Assembly (NCBI RefSeq): GCF_014698045.1
Contig: NZ_JACJSE010000049.1
Location: forward strand, 1 to 30,591
Reading direction: 5' to 3'
DNA length: 30,591 nucleotides
Source: Aulosira sp. FACHB-615
GTDB lineage: Bacteria > Cyanobacteriota > Cyanobacteriia > Cyanobacteriales > Nostocaceae
Both the position numbers and the translations under genes were made by a program. Below, one piece after another: positions 22,188-30,591 of the stretch (its first letter is position 1; every line of letters begins with the position of its first letter). The notes under the pieces were generated by a model. It saw only the letters and a list, made by a program, of their open reading frames with translations. It had not been told where the DNA came from and ran no database searches.

Positions 22188-23144
22188 ATGAAAACTGAAA
22201 TTATCTTGATAGGAACTAGCAGTGTTAATAGAGAAAAAATAAAAGAAGAGTTCAAAAAAATTCAAGAACTTATAGGAGAAAATAACAGTTATTTTAATAT
22301 TCAAATTAAAGAGAAAAAACTGCGTAAAGATTTGCCCTCTCTAATTCAAAATGCAAAATCTGAAATTATTCATATTAGTGCAGAAGGTAAAAATGATGGG
22401 ACTATCCTTTTTCATGATGAAAACGGAGAAGAAGAATTAGAACCAGAGGATTTGGCAGAATTTTTCAAACATAATAATGTGAACTATGTAGTTTTAAATT
22501 TTTGCTATTCAAAAAAAGCTGCTGAATTAATTGCTAATCACGTTCAATGTGCGATAGGAATAAATGGTGACATTGGGGGAGAATCTGCTATCAATTTTTC
22601 CGAGAATTTTTACTTGTCTTTGAAAGATAAAAATCAACCTCTCAATCAAAAAAGTATAGATGAAGCATTTTCAAAAGGTCAGACTGCTGCTAATCCATCA
22701 GAAAAAACAGAAAAAAATATAGAAAAATATATTAAAATTTCTGGAGGAAAAAAGCCGCAACCAGAAATGCAAATAATAGAACCTACTGATGGAAGTACAG
22801 TTCTTTATCCATGTAAGTGCAAGGGCATTTTCAAAAACTTGCCTCAAGGTGCAACTATGTGGGCTTATGTGAACGCAACAATAGAGGGTAAATTTTATTT
22901 AGTTGAAATCAGGAATTACCCTAATGGCTCCACAGATGAAAAATGGGAAGTAGACTTGTACATTGGCCCACCAGAAGATAATCATAATTATAGAATAGGC
23001 GTTTTAATAGTAAATCCAGAAACTACCGAAGAATTAAAACCTCAATCTGAAAAAGCTCTCAAAGAATTTGGGTATTTTTCGCTTGATAGTCTGCCTAATC
23101 ATGGAACACAAGTTTTCGGCGATCGTGCAGTGAAAAGACAGTAG
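22188..23144 (+). CDS. CHAT-like caspase-fold protein with Glu for catalytic His, 318 aa
   Basis: Residues 1-170 follow the CHAT layout. The usual H-F-S-G-H-G reads H62-I-S-A-E66-G, so the catalytic His is Glu. The usual L-N-A-C-Y-S reads L-N-F-C106-Y-S, so the Cys is kept. The family run V-x-C-A-I-G-x-x-G-x-I-G and F-x-x-x-F-Y follows, then D-E-A-F. Residues about 193-290 form a separate beta-sandwich (I-I-E-P-T-D-G-S-T-V, later W-A-Y-V and Y-R-I-G-V-L-I-V) like those attached to other conflict-system proteins. CHAT domains are caspase-like proteases. Without the His this one should be inactive or act as a scaffold, decoy or binding partner. It follows the RRM gene by 48 bp and runs tail to tail into paralog 3 with a 57-bp gap. 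Confidence 0.8.
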   Translation: MKTEIILIGTSSVNREKIKEEFKKIQELIGENNSYFNIQIKEKKLRKDLPSLIQNAKSEIIHISAEGKNDGTILFHDENGEEELEPEDLAEFFKHNNVNYVVLNFCYSKKAAELIANHVQCAIGINGDIGGESAINFSENFYLSLKDKNQPLNQKSIDEAFSKGQTAANPSEKTEKNIEKYIKISGGKKPQPEMQIIEPTDGSTVLYPCKCKGIFKNLPQGATMWAYVNATIEGKFYLVEIRNYPNGSTDEKWEVDLYIGPPEDNHNYRIGVLIVNPETTEELKPQSEKALKEFGYFSLDSLPNHGTQVFGDRAVKRQ

Positions 23145-23201
23145 AGAGTTTTATGTTTGTGCTGCGTTAAGCAGGCAGACAGTTAATTCGCAAAACCTAC
23201 A

Positions 23202-26200
23202 TCAATGACATAACTTGTTTGCACCTTTTGATTGAGTTTGCCAATAATTATGAATATGGCTGTATCCTTTCTTACGCAACTCCTGCACATTAATATCTGA
23301 CACATCCCATAGCAAAACAACTTTATCTGCACCAGCAGAAGCCAACCATTTGTTATCGTGAGTAAAGCTCACATTATGCACCATAGAAGTATGTCCATTT
23401 AGTGTTGTAATTAACTTTCCATCTCGTCGCCACAGCTTGATAGTTTGATCACTACTAGCTGAGGCGATAATTTTTTGATCATAGCTAAAGGTTGCATGAA
23501 ACACAGGAGTGGTGTGTCCGCTTAATGGTGGTGTAATTAACGTTCCATCCCGTCGCCACAATTTGATTGTCTTATCACTACTAGCAGTGATGATTGTTTG
23601 TCCATCCTGGGGACTGAAACTAACAGACCAAATTACACTTGTGTGTGCTGGCCATTCGTGGAGGAATTGACCGCTAGAACTCCACAATTTTACAGTTTTA
23701 TCATCACCAGCAGTGGCAATTGTTTTTCCATCGGGGCTAAAAGCTACACTCAACACTCTATCTTTATGTCTTTCAAGGACGCGTATAAGTTTTTTGCTAC
23801 CATTTAAACTCCAAAGTTTAGCGGTGCCATCAGCACTGGCAGAGACGAGCATATTTCCGTCATTACGGAAGCTAACAGAAATAACCCTATTTCTATGCTC
23901 ACCCAGCGTCATCGAAAATTTTCCGTTGATATCCCAAAGCTTTATTGTGCGATCATCTCCACCACTAGCAATAATGTTCCCTTTTGGACTAAAACTAACA
24001 GTATTAACTTTCTTTTTATGATTTGTTAGAGGAGCAAAGAGTAGCTTACCTTCTCGACTCCATATTCTCACTGTTCCATCAGAACTTGCAGTGGCAACCA
24101 TTTTACCATCAGGGCTAAACTTGGCATCCAGCACATTCTTTTCATGCCCAGCCAAAACAGTTAACCAGTTTCGTTTTATTTGCCAAAGCTTTACAATGCC
24201 ATCGTTACCAGCAGTCGCAAGCATCTTTCCGTCTGGGCTGAAAATTACACTGGTAATTTGCCCCTTATGACCTACCCAGGTATCAAGTAATCTGCCATCT
24301 TGCGTCCAGAGTCTTATGGTTCCATCTACACTGCCAGAAGCAATTATTTGCCCATCTCCACTGATACTAACGCTCCATACATCTTCAGTTCCAGGATGTT
24401 GAAGTGTTCGTTTAAGTTTACCCTCTCGACTCCACAACTGCACTGTTCCGTCTGTACTCCCAGTGACAAAAAACTGACCGTCACTTGTGAAGTCTACATT
24501 TACAACAGTCCCGGAAACGGGGTTGAGATTTTTTAGTAGTGTCTTACCATCCTGACTCCAGAGTTTTACTGATGAATTATCACTGACCGTGATGATCTGA
24601 TCACCTTTAGGATTAAAAATCACTCGCCTTACCGATTTTTGATGTTCTGGAAGGGTATCGAGCAATTTACCATCCAGTCGCCAAAGTTTTACGGTCTTGT
24701 CAACACCGGCAGTAGCAATTTGACGACCATCCGGACTAAAACTGACGCTCATAACCCTATTATGAGCTTGAATAGGTTTTCCTATCAAATTGCCGTTGCT
24801 GTCCCAAAGCCTGATTGTTCCATCCCGACTACCAGAAGCAATCATTTTGCTATCAGGACTAAAACTGACGCTTATGACAGCATCTGTATGTCCTTCCAAA
24901 GGTTTGAATAAACTTCCATCCCGCCGCCATAACTTTACAGTGTTATCATAACTGGCTGTAGCCAACATCTCACCATCAGGGCTAAACCTAACACTCTGAA
25001 CAGCGTCTTGATGACATTGCAAGCGGTTTTGTTCCCTCACCCATTTCACAGACTGTAGCAAAGTCGTCAGAAGAGAGTTTTGGAGTTCTTGATCTGTGTC
25101 TCCCCAAGGTAATTGTTGCAAACGTTTACTAGCTGTTAATACATTAATCAGGGCATCAAAAGAATTTCGATTCGCATTAAAATTAGCTGCGGAAGCTTCT
25201 ATCAAAGCTCGAATTGCCTGCTTTTCTGCTATTATCTGACGATTTACAGCAAAGATAGTCAAACCAGATAAACCAAGGATAACTGCGATCACAATTCGCC
25301 ATCGCCAACTACTATTACGGCGTTTTTGCAAAACACTTTTCTGGATAAATTCCCTCTCTACTTGGTTTAACCAGTTGTTATCAGCATGAAGTTCTCGGTC
25401 TAATAACACCAAATAGGGATTACTATCCCAAAGAAACTGGGTAGGTTTTTGCCGAGATTGCCCGTGTTGATTGTGAGATCGCCGTAATAGTCGAGCCAAC
25501 TGAGCCGGAATTTTTTGGAATAAGTTTTCGATACTAAAGAGTCGTATATCTAACCAATCCAAAACAGGATCAATCTTGTCTGGAATTGCTTTTGGCTGTT
25601 CTTTGTCCTGATTTTTTACCCTCTCCCACTCCATCGCCGCCGGAGTCAACCGCCGTTGCAGAATTAAACTTTCCTTATCCTCCTGCTTCCACACCAATAG
25701 CTTTTGCCATCCCTGCACTAAAGCATCATGGGCAGGTTCGACATAGGGATTACCATCAATATCTTCTCCCTTGACCAGTAACCGGGCATTTGTAAAATGG
25801 TGAATTAACTCTTGCACCCGTTCGTTTTCCCCTGGTGGATACTCCAGTTCCGATAACGGCACCCGTCGGCGAGCTAATTCACTCCCACCTACCGCAACCA
25901 TCCGTAACATCACATGACGGATAGTTTGGGTATAGGCTTTGTCTCGTTTCACCAATTGCTCATATTCACAGTCTGCTCTTTGGGTAAGACTCCGCGCCAC
26001 CCCTCCCAATTCTTGATAATCCTGCTCGGTAATTGCCCGATTATCCCTTGAACCCTCTCGGTAACTCCTTAAATACTTCAGGTAAAGTTCACTTAATGTA
26101 AAAGAAAGTAACGGCAAAGCTCCTGGCATCTGAGCTACTTCATCAATTAACTTATCCACCAGATTGTGTGGCTCAAAATACATCACCCTTGCCGATGCTG

Positions 26201-27707
26201 GTTCCTCAATTGCTGCGCGTAACTCCTCCCGTTTCATCGCTGGTACAATAAATCGAGCATTTTTCCAGTATTCCTGGAGACGAGTATCCTGAAATTGAGG
26301 TTCAAAGTCACTGCGTAGAGTCAGTACAATCCGCAATTGCTCTGAATACTTAGCTACTGCTACAGCCAAGAAATTTAAAAAGTTTTCCCGTTCTGCCTCG
26401 TCCCGATACAGGGTAATCACTTCCTCTAATTGGTCAACTACAAATAGTAGCTTTGACTGAGGATTGCGCTTACACCAAGCGTTCATCATAGCTGAAAGAC
26501 TTTTTATTGTTTGTTCATAATTGATTTTAGACAGGTCAACAACGGGAATCTTTCTCTGTGAAAGCGTATTATTTAACTCCCGAAACGGCGACTCCCCTGG
26601 ACGCATAGGTGCCAGAATCAGCCACTCTTGCTGATTTGACTGTGACTGTAACTTTTTGAGATAAGGTATCAATCCCGCCTTAACTAAGCTGGATTTCCCA
26701 GTCCCAGAAGCCCCCAGCACTACAGTTAAAGGCTGCTTGTTGACAAATTCATACAACTGTTGTATTAATTTTTGTCTGCCAAAAAACAGAGAACTATGTT
26801 CTTCCTCAAAAGACTCCAAGCCACGATAGGGGTTTTTCGATTCATCTAGAGGTGGTGCAGGCGGTAAATTTAGTGCGTATCCAGGTGGAAGGAAAATATA
26901 CTCGCCTTTATCATGCTTCTTCAGAGGCCAAATGCCAGGGGTTTGCCGTTGCCACCGCGATTCATGGACTAATTCTACTGCATCACGCAGATATAAATAC
27001 AACTCTGTAGCCGTAATCACCCCATCGCCTGGAGGTTTACCATTCGTAGCCGGAGGATAACAATCCGCTTGTCCTTCTAGAGCCGCTAGTAATGCTGCGG
27101 CAAAGGGGGAATGGTTGCCCTCTCCACCTCGTTGGCTATGGAGTGAAAAGGCATCTAAGGCTTTTTGATCATAGGACGCGCTAGTGATTACTTGCCACGC
27201 AGGGTCAGAAATAAAGCGGTCATAACGTTCTTTATAGATTTTTTTCGCTGCTAAGATTTCTCTTTTGTTACTTGACCAGCGAAACGCCCCAGCAAAGCAG
27301 CAGTCCAGGATGCCCAGAAAATGACGACAAGGCAAATTATTCAAACAGTCGTGCAACTGAGTCATTGGTAGGTAAGTTTGAACATCTCCCAATTGGGCAT
27401 CTTGGGGGATCAAATAACCTTTGGGGCCATCATCATCTCCATTGAGGGCAATACCATGACCAGCAAAGTACAATAGCAATCGGTCATCGGCGGTAACTTC
27501 TTCTGGCATGGTTTTCTCTAGCATCTCGTGGAGATTGTTCAGAGTGGTTGCTTCATCCAAATATTCCCACACTTGGTATCCATATTTTTCCCGTAACAAT
27601 TCCACCAACTTGACGGCATCATTGACAGCATTTTGTAGAGGAGGAATGCCATTGGTGTAATTGTTAATTCCAATTACAAATGCCAAACTGCGAGAAAAAT
27701 CTGGCAT
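23202..27707 (-). CDS. Caspase-nSTAND-TM-WD40 protein, 1501 aa (paralog 3)
   Basis: The caspase domain spans 1-275, with H84 in Y-F-A-G-H-G and C137 in L-D-C-C-F-A-G. N-P-Y-R-G-L (292-297) leads to the nSTAND ATPase: Walker A G-A-S-G-T-G-K338-S-S, Walker B L-F-V-V-D425-Q-L-E-E (Leu where the paralogs have Phe), and E-P-A-H-D-A-L (657-663). One membrane helix lies at about 802-821 after the basic R-W-R-I-V-I-A-V. From about 899 to 1470 I count 14 WD40 units of roughly 41 residues, mostly with S-P-D-G turns and I/V-K/R-L-W ends, enough for two seven-bladed propellers. AAGGAG lies 7 nt before the ATG at 27707, the best ribosome site of the island. It is a single-gene unit with its own 464-bp upstream region, and it is convergent with the RRM/pseudo-CHAT pair. 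Confidence 0.96.
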   Translation of the reverse strand: MPDFSRSLAFVIGINNYTNGIPPLQNAVNDAVKLVELLREKYGYQVWEYLDEATTLNNLHEMLEKTMPEEVTADDRLLLYFAGHGIALNGDDDGPKGYLIPQDAQLGDVQTYLPMTQLHDCLNNLPCRHFLGILDCCFAGAFRWSSNKREILAAKKIYKERYDRFISDPAWQVITSASYDQKALDAFSLHSQRGGEGNHSPFAAALLAALEGQADCYPPATNGKPPGDGVITATELYLYLRDAVELVHESRWQRQTPGIWPLKKHDKGEYIFLPPGYALNLPPAPPLDESKNPYRGLESFEEEHSSLFFGRQKLIQQLYEFVNKQPLTVVLGASGTGKSSLVKAGLIPYLKKLQSQSNQQEWLILAPMRPGESPFRELNNTLSQRKIPVVDLSKINYEQTIKSLSAMMNAWCKRNPQSKLLFVVDQLEEVITLYRDEAERENFLNFLAVAVAKYSEQLRIVLTLRSDFEPQFQDTRLQEYWKNARFIVPAMKREELRAAIEEPASARVMYFEPHNLVDKLIDEVAQMPGALPLLSFTLSELYLKYLRSYREGSRDNRAITEQDYQELGGVARSLTQRADCEYEQLVKRDKAYTQTIRHVMLRMVAVGGSELARRRVPLSELEYPPGENERVQELIHHFTNARLLVKGEDIDGNPYVEPAHDALVQGWQKLLVWKQEDKESLILQRRLTPAAMEWERVKNQDKEQPKAIPDKIDPVLDWLDIRLFSIENLFQKIPAQLARLLRRSHNQHGQSRQKPTQFLWDSNPYLVLLDRELHADNNWLNQVEREFIQKSVLQKRRNSSWRWRIVIAVILGLSGLTIFAVNRQIIAEKQAIRALIEASAANFNANRNSFDALINVLTASKRLQQLPWGDTDQELQNSLLTTLLQSVKWVREQNRLQCHQDAVQSVRFSPDGEMLATASYDNTVKLWRRDGSLFKPLEGHTDAVISVSFSPDSKMIASGSRDGTIRLWDSNGNLIGKPIQAHNRVMSVSFSPDGRQIATAGVDKTVKLWRLDGKLLDTLPEHQKSVRRVIFNPKGDQIITVSDNSSVKLWSQDGKTLLKNLNPVSGTVVNVDFTSDGQFFVTGSTDGTVQLWSREGKLKRTLQHPGTEDVWSVSISGDGQIIASGSVDGTIRLWTQDGRLLDTWVGHKGQITSVIFSPDGKMLATAGNDGIVKLWQIKRNWLTVLAGHEKNVLDAKFSPDGKMVATASSDGTVRIWSREGKLLFAPLTNHKKKVNTVSFSPKGNIIASGGDDRTIKLWDINGKFSMTLGEHRNRVISVSFRNDGNMLVSASADGTAKLWSLNGSKKLIRVLERHKDRVLSVAFSPDGKTIATAGDDKTVKLWSSSGQFLHEWPAHTSVIWSVSFSPQDGQTIITASSDKTIKLWRRDGTLITPPLSGHTTPVFHATFSYDQKIIASASSDQTIKLWRRDGKLITTLNGHTSMVHNVSFTHDNKWLASAGADKVVLLWDVSDINVQELRKKGYSHIHNYWQTQSKGANKLCH
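23300..25013 (-). repeat. Fourteen WD40 coding repeats in paralog 3
   Basis: Units of about 120 nt recur between 25013 and 23300, each coding a H-x(n)-V-x-S-V-x-F-S-P-D-G core and ending K-L-W or R-L-W. The second half of the fifth unit and the start of the sixth are the most divergent. The regular period is well preserved in the DNA. Confidence 0.85.
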
Positions 27708-28171
27708 GGAGTAGCTCCTTGGTTAGTTGTTTTGGGGACAACGAAAAACAAATAATAGAACCTGCGATCAGCTATGCTAGGCAGAACGCTAGTGCTGACT
27801 TGTCAGTTCGCTAATTCATTCAAGAGACACACCTTAATCTATTTGTATTCATTTAAAACAAGTATTTAGAATATATACACCTAAATTTTGCAGAATTTGC
27901 TTAAAAAATTACTAAATTAGGGCTGAAATTAAAAGTATCAAATTTACTTATGAATTCTGAACGGGTGACTATCCGCAATCCTAACACCCTCGCCAACTTC
28001 TGAAACAAGCTGTTGGTAGAGAGAACCAGCACTTTCTAACCCCTGCAACAGCCTCAGCTTTAGCTTCTTTCAGCCTCCAACAGGCTGATTTAATGTTTGG
28101 GGAGTATCATGTGTGTCAACAACTTGTGTTTGTATGTCTATATTATTACTGGCTGACACAGAATCTAGATT
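27708..28171. other. Region between paralog 3 and the replication gene
   Basis: 464 bp. The left part must hold the paralog 3 promoter, but I see no clear -35/-10 pair. It includes a hairpin (27795-27806) and a very AT-rich stretch (27830-27960). The right part holds a 33-codon in-frame remnant of the replication gene (28073-28171), a repeat copy, and a small hairpin CAGCCT/AGGCTG (28071-28087). Confidence 0.5.
27795..27806. promoter_or_regulatory. Short perfect palindrome upstream of paralog 3
   Basis: CTGACTTGTCAG, 12 bp, flanked by GAAC and GTTC that would extend the stem with a bulge. It lies about 90 bp before the paralog 3 start and is a possible operator. Confidence 0.35.
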
Positions 28172-28250
28172 CTAAGAGGTTAATGATGTTGTGTCACTCA
28201 CTTGTTTTTGTAACTCTATATTATTACTGACTGACACCAACTCTCGATTT
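28113..28250. repeat. Two imperfect 60-bp direct repeats, 78 bp apart
   Basis: 28113-28172 and 28191-28250 are about 80 percent identical, both starting GTGTCA and sharing CTATATTATTACTG. The period of 78 bp equals 26 codons. The right copy encodes the C-terminus of the replication protein; the left copy lies in the same frame beyond its stop. Confidence 0.8.
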
Positions 28251-30591
28251 AACCATTTCTCAAAAATCACATTCCGCCCGTCATCAGGAGCAACAAACTT
28301 ATAAACACACTCCCGTTTCCCTCTCGGCCCCAACCTTCCCATATAAGTCAACCGCAAATCGATTTTGTCGAGTAACTTCTGTGCGATCGCCACAGGAGTC
28401 AATTTCTCCGAAATAGTCACGTTCAAGTAATTCTTGATCAAATACCGATGCTTTAGCGCGATCGCCTTAAATTCTTGCATCACATCATCAGACCCCCGCA
28501 ATCGCACCCCAGTCTTGAGCAACTGCAACAAATTGAGCTTTTCCAACAACAGCACAGAAGACAACATCTGCCCCTTGTTAAAGTCAGGTTTCCAAATAGC
28601 ATTGTCTCCAGCCTCAGCCTGTGCCTTAGCCCTTTTGCTATCCCGACTGGCTAAAAACTCCCTCCCCACAGTCAAGTAATAGTGCAGCCGCAACTGCGGA
28701 TACCAGCCGTCATCATCCTTTTCTACCAAGTCAGGCGTAACATCAACCTCATAACGTCGGGACAATTCACCCTTACGCTGCTGATACCGTTCTTCTTTCG
28801 TTTTAACGCGCTTCTCCTGCAATTTCTTGAGTTCCGCATCAGACACATCATCAGATTCAGAAACCCCCTGGCATTGACCAGAATATAATTCCTTGGAAGC
28901 TGCTTTCACCTCTTTAACAACTTCCTTGGTTTCGTCAGGGTCGGAATCATCCGCATCAATCACGGTATAGCCATCAGCCACCAACCCCTTCAGCACAAAT
29001 TCCTGGTAACGGCGCATTTGGACGTTAATGACAGCACCACGCTTGCCCCAAGTCTGCAATGATTCGGGCTGGAAATTTTGGTCAATGAACGAGTAATCGT
29101 CGTTATCAGCCGCAGACAACAGAGCGATATTAGCCTGGGTTGCAATATCCTGACTCCGCAACAATCCACCCATAGAAGTTGAACCATTGCCCACAATCCC
29201 CATCCCGTATCGACTAACCCAGATGTGACGGTCAACAGTTTCCCTTAACCGTGCTAACATCTGCCGTACAGAATCCACAGGCTGCACTCCCTGGAATATC
29301 CCCCAAACCGAATCAAAATGACCTCGAATGTCGATAGACACGCCAGTTTCCAAGCTGGGCGAAGCAATCACCAAATCATACTGTGTCAGAATTTGGTTGA
29401 GATGGGCAATACACTCAAAAGCTGGGTGTTTTGGGTCTAAAACTGAATGACTGTCAATTCTCAGAACCCGTAAATGAGGAAATTTCTGTTTAAACCGTTG
29501 TTCTAAGGCTTGAGTACCCCATTTTGACTTTGCTTTTTGGGCAGAACAGCATAATAAATGATGTCCACCTTTCTCAATAGCCCGATCTAACGCCGCAATC
29601 CAATTCTTGGGATTGCTGCCGGAATAGTTGTAGCACTTGCCAGATACCGGCTGATAATTATTTACGATCACAAACGGGTTAACTCGATATTCTCCTGCCA
29701 GAGACAAAATGTATTTGACATCGGTATCTGAGGCATCGGCAGAAGACAGATAGATTTTACCGTGTTCGCTACCCAAAACATTCTGTACCAGTTGCTTGAA
29801 ATTTCGCAGTATCGCTACCCGCCGCTTGGCCACATCTGTTGTAGAGTGGAGCAAATGCCAGAACACTTGATCGCATTCATCAATAATAATGACATCGTTT
29901 GACCAGTCGTTGGGGTTGAAATGGGCTTGACTATCTTTGTGTAACGAATCCACGCACACACCATACCCAAGCAAACCACCTGTGTCAGATGTATGGATTT
30001 CGCTGACGTAATCAACACCGAAGCGATCGCTCAAAGCCTCACCCAGTTGTATGCGATGGGTAATAATCAATACCTTACGCCCCTGGTCATGTGCCTTGGC
30101 TACTTCAGAGGACAACCACTCGGTTTTGCCTGTGCCTTTTGGAGCTTTGAGAACAATCAGTTTTTCACCTTCTGGTGCAATCAGTCCACACAAGAATCGC
30201 TGGTTGAGTGCGATTGCTGGGGGATAGGTCAGCAGAGTAAACAGTTTAATTTCCCATAACTCCAACGTTTCGGCTGTATTGTACAGTGAGTGAAAAGCCG
30301 CCTCACCATGAGCTACAACAAAATCATCAACGCCTTTTTGTGACCCTGCTAGATCAATCACTCGCAGCTGACAGCCTTCGTTGATGAGCAGTCGCCCCAT
30401 ACGGCTGATCGCAGTTCTGACTCGCTGGACGGTTTCGGGCTTGGTATCGTTGTCAAAGCAGATGTTAACCTGTCTGTTTGTTGTTGCGAAATGTTTCAAA
30501 TCGGGAATGAGCGATGGCTTACCAGTGGCAGTAATGGAATCATCTTTTGGTGTGCGGTAGCCAGCATTTACTCCACTGATGGCGATCGCAG
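28172..30591 (-). CDS. cyRepA1: Plasmid replication protein, CyRepA1-like (DUF3854 plus helicase), 5' end cut by window
   Basis: The frame is open to the window edge: it continues upstream of a TTG at 30499 with I-S-G-V-N-A-G-Y-R-T and G-K-P-S-L-I-P-D-L, typical DUF3854 sequence, so the true start lies outside. Next come a Toprim-like I-C-F-D-N-D and K-G-V-D-D-F, Walker A A-P-K-G-T-G-K-T (30122-30145), a motif-Ia-like I-T-H-R-I, and Walker B I-I-I-D-E-C-D (near 29870). A motif-VI-like Q-M-L-A-R-L-R-E follows. The last third is charged and helical. The family includes Slr7037 of the Synechocystis plasmid pSYSA, a replication initiator. Primase and helicase activities are suggested by the domains but not shown here. 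The gene ends with an unusual repeated tail interrupted by its stop codon. Its presence argues that this window is plasmid DNA. Confidence 0.88.
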   Translation of the reverse strand, partial: AIAISGVNAGYRTPKDDSITATGKPSLIPDLKHFATTNRQVNICFDNDTKPETVQRVRTAISRMGRLLINEGCQLRVIDLAGSQKGVDDFVVAHGEAAFHSLYNTAETLELWEIKLFTLLTYPPAIALNQRFLCGLIAPEGEKLIVLKAPKGTGKTEWLSSEVAKAHDQGRKVLIITHRIQLGEALSDRFGVDYVSEIHTSDTGGLLGYGVCVDSLHKDSQAHFNPNDWSNDVIIIDECDQVFWHLLHSTTDVAKRRVAILRNFKQLVQNVLGSEHGKIYLSSADASDTDVKYILSLAGEYRVNPFVIVNNYQPVSGKCYNYSGSNPKNWIAALDRAIEKGGHHLLCCSAQKAKSKWGTQALEQRFKQKFPHLRVLRIDSHSVLDPKHPAFECIAHLNQILTQYDLVIASPSLETGVSIDIRGHFDSVWGIFQGVQPVDSVRQMLARLRETVDRHIWVSRYGMGIVGNGSTSMGGLLRSQDIATQANIALLSAADNDDYSFIDQNFQPESLQTWGKRGAVINVQMRRYQEFVLKGLVADGYTVIDADDSDPDETKEVVKEVKAASKELYSGQCQGVSESDDVSDAELKKLQEKRVKTKEERYQQRKGELSRRYEVDVTPDLVEKDDDGWYPQLRLHYYLTVGREFLASRDSKRAKAQAEAGDNAIWKPDFNKGQMLSSVLLLEKLNLLQLLKTGVRLRGSDDVMQEFKAIALKHRYLIKNYLNVTISEKLTPVAIAQKLLDKIDLRLTYMGRLGPRGKRECVYKFVAPDDGRNVIFEKWLNRELVSVSNNIELQKQVSDTTSLTS

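Noticed and set aside
23300..25013. Regular 120-bp repeats as a CRISPR array or satellite
   Set aside because: They are in frame, encode WD40 units and vary at synonymous sites. There are no constant direct repeats with unique spacers.
27795..27806. CTGACTTGTCAG as a plasmid iteron
   Set aside because: Only one copy is seen in the window, so it cannot be called an iteron array.

Overview
The window reads as part of a large plasmid, or a plasmid-derived island, from a filamentous heterocyst-type cyanobacterium (Nostocales). Four observations support this. The HIP1 octamer GCGATCGC and near copies occur throughout. A TTTTGAA/TTCAAAA heptamer palindrome of the Nostoc kind is present. A DUF1392-type Nostoc-lineage gene is present. 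The right edge carries most of a replication protein of the CyRepA1 (DUF3854 plus helicase) type. No rRNA, tRNA, transposase or CRISPR array was found.

Left block (1-4836, all minus strand): a 5'-complete but edge-truncated AlkB-like dioxygenase, then a train of small genes (a KilAC-like phage-antirepressor protein, a DUF1392 protein, several unknowns), headed by a small XRE repressor gene. Four copies of one 16-bp near-palindrome lie in two promoters. One promoter precedes the XRE gene. The other lies at the XRE gene's 3' end and points into the small-gene train. Most spacers in the train carry HIP1-like hairpins. About 1.15 kb of mostly AT-rich DNA follows (4837-5994), then a lone plus-strand gene for an exported protein of unknown function.

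Central island (7412-27707, about 20 kb): a caspase-fold cluster. A minus-strand operon runs lipoprotein (20453-21343), orthocaspase fused to an alpha/beta-hydrolase (16601-20428), caspase-nSTAND-TM-WD40 (11986-16512), caspase-nSTAND-degenerate WD40 (7412-11956). Divergent from it on the plus strand are an RRM-like protein (21789-22139) and a CHAT-like protein whose catalytic His is replaced by Glu while the Cys is kept (22188-23144). Convergent with that pair is a third caspase-nSTAND-TM-WD40 protein with 14 good WD40 repeats (23202-27707).

Inferred working model: WD40 propellers sense something (invader, damage or self), the nSTAND ATPase acts as an oligomerisation switch, and the N-terminal caspase is the protease effector. 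The orthocaspase-hydrolase and lipoprotein may add a second, membrane- or ester-directed effector. The RRM/pseudo-CHAT pair sits where a regulator, adaptor or decoy would be expected. This resembles cyanobacterial STAND/caspase conflict or programmed-cell-death systems, but the exact combination, and the RRM plus pseudo-CHAT pair in particular, is not one I can match to a named system. The replication gene at the right edge (28172-30591) is cut at its 5' end and carries an in-frame 78-bp duplication split by its stop codon.
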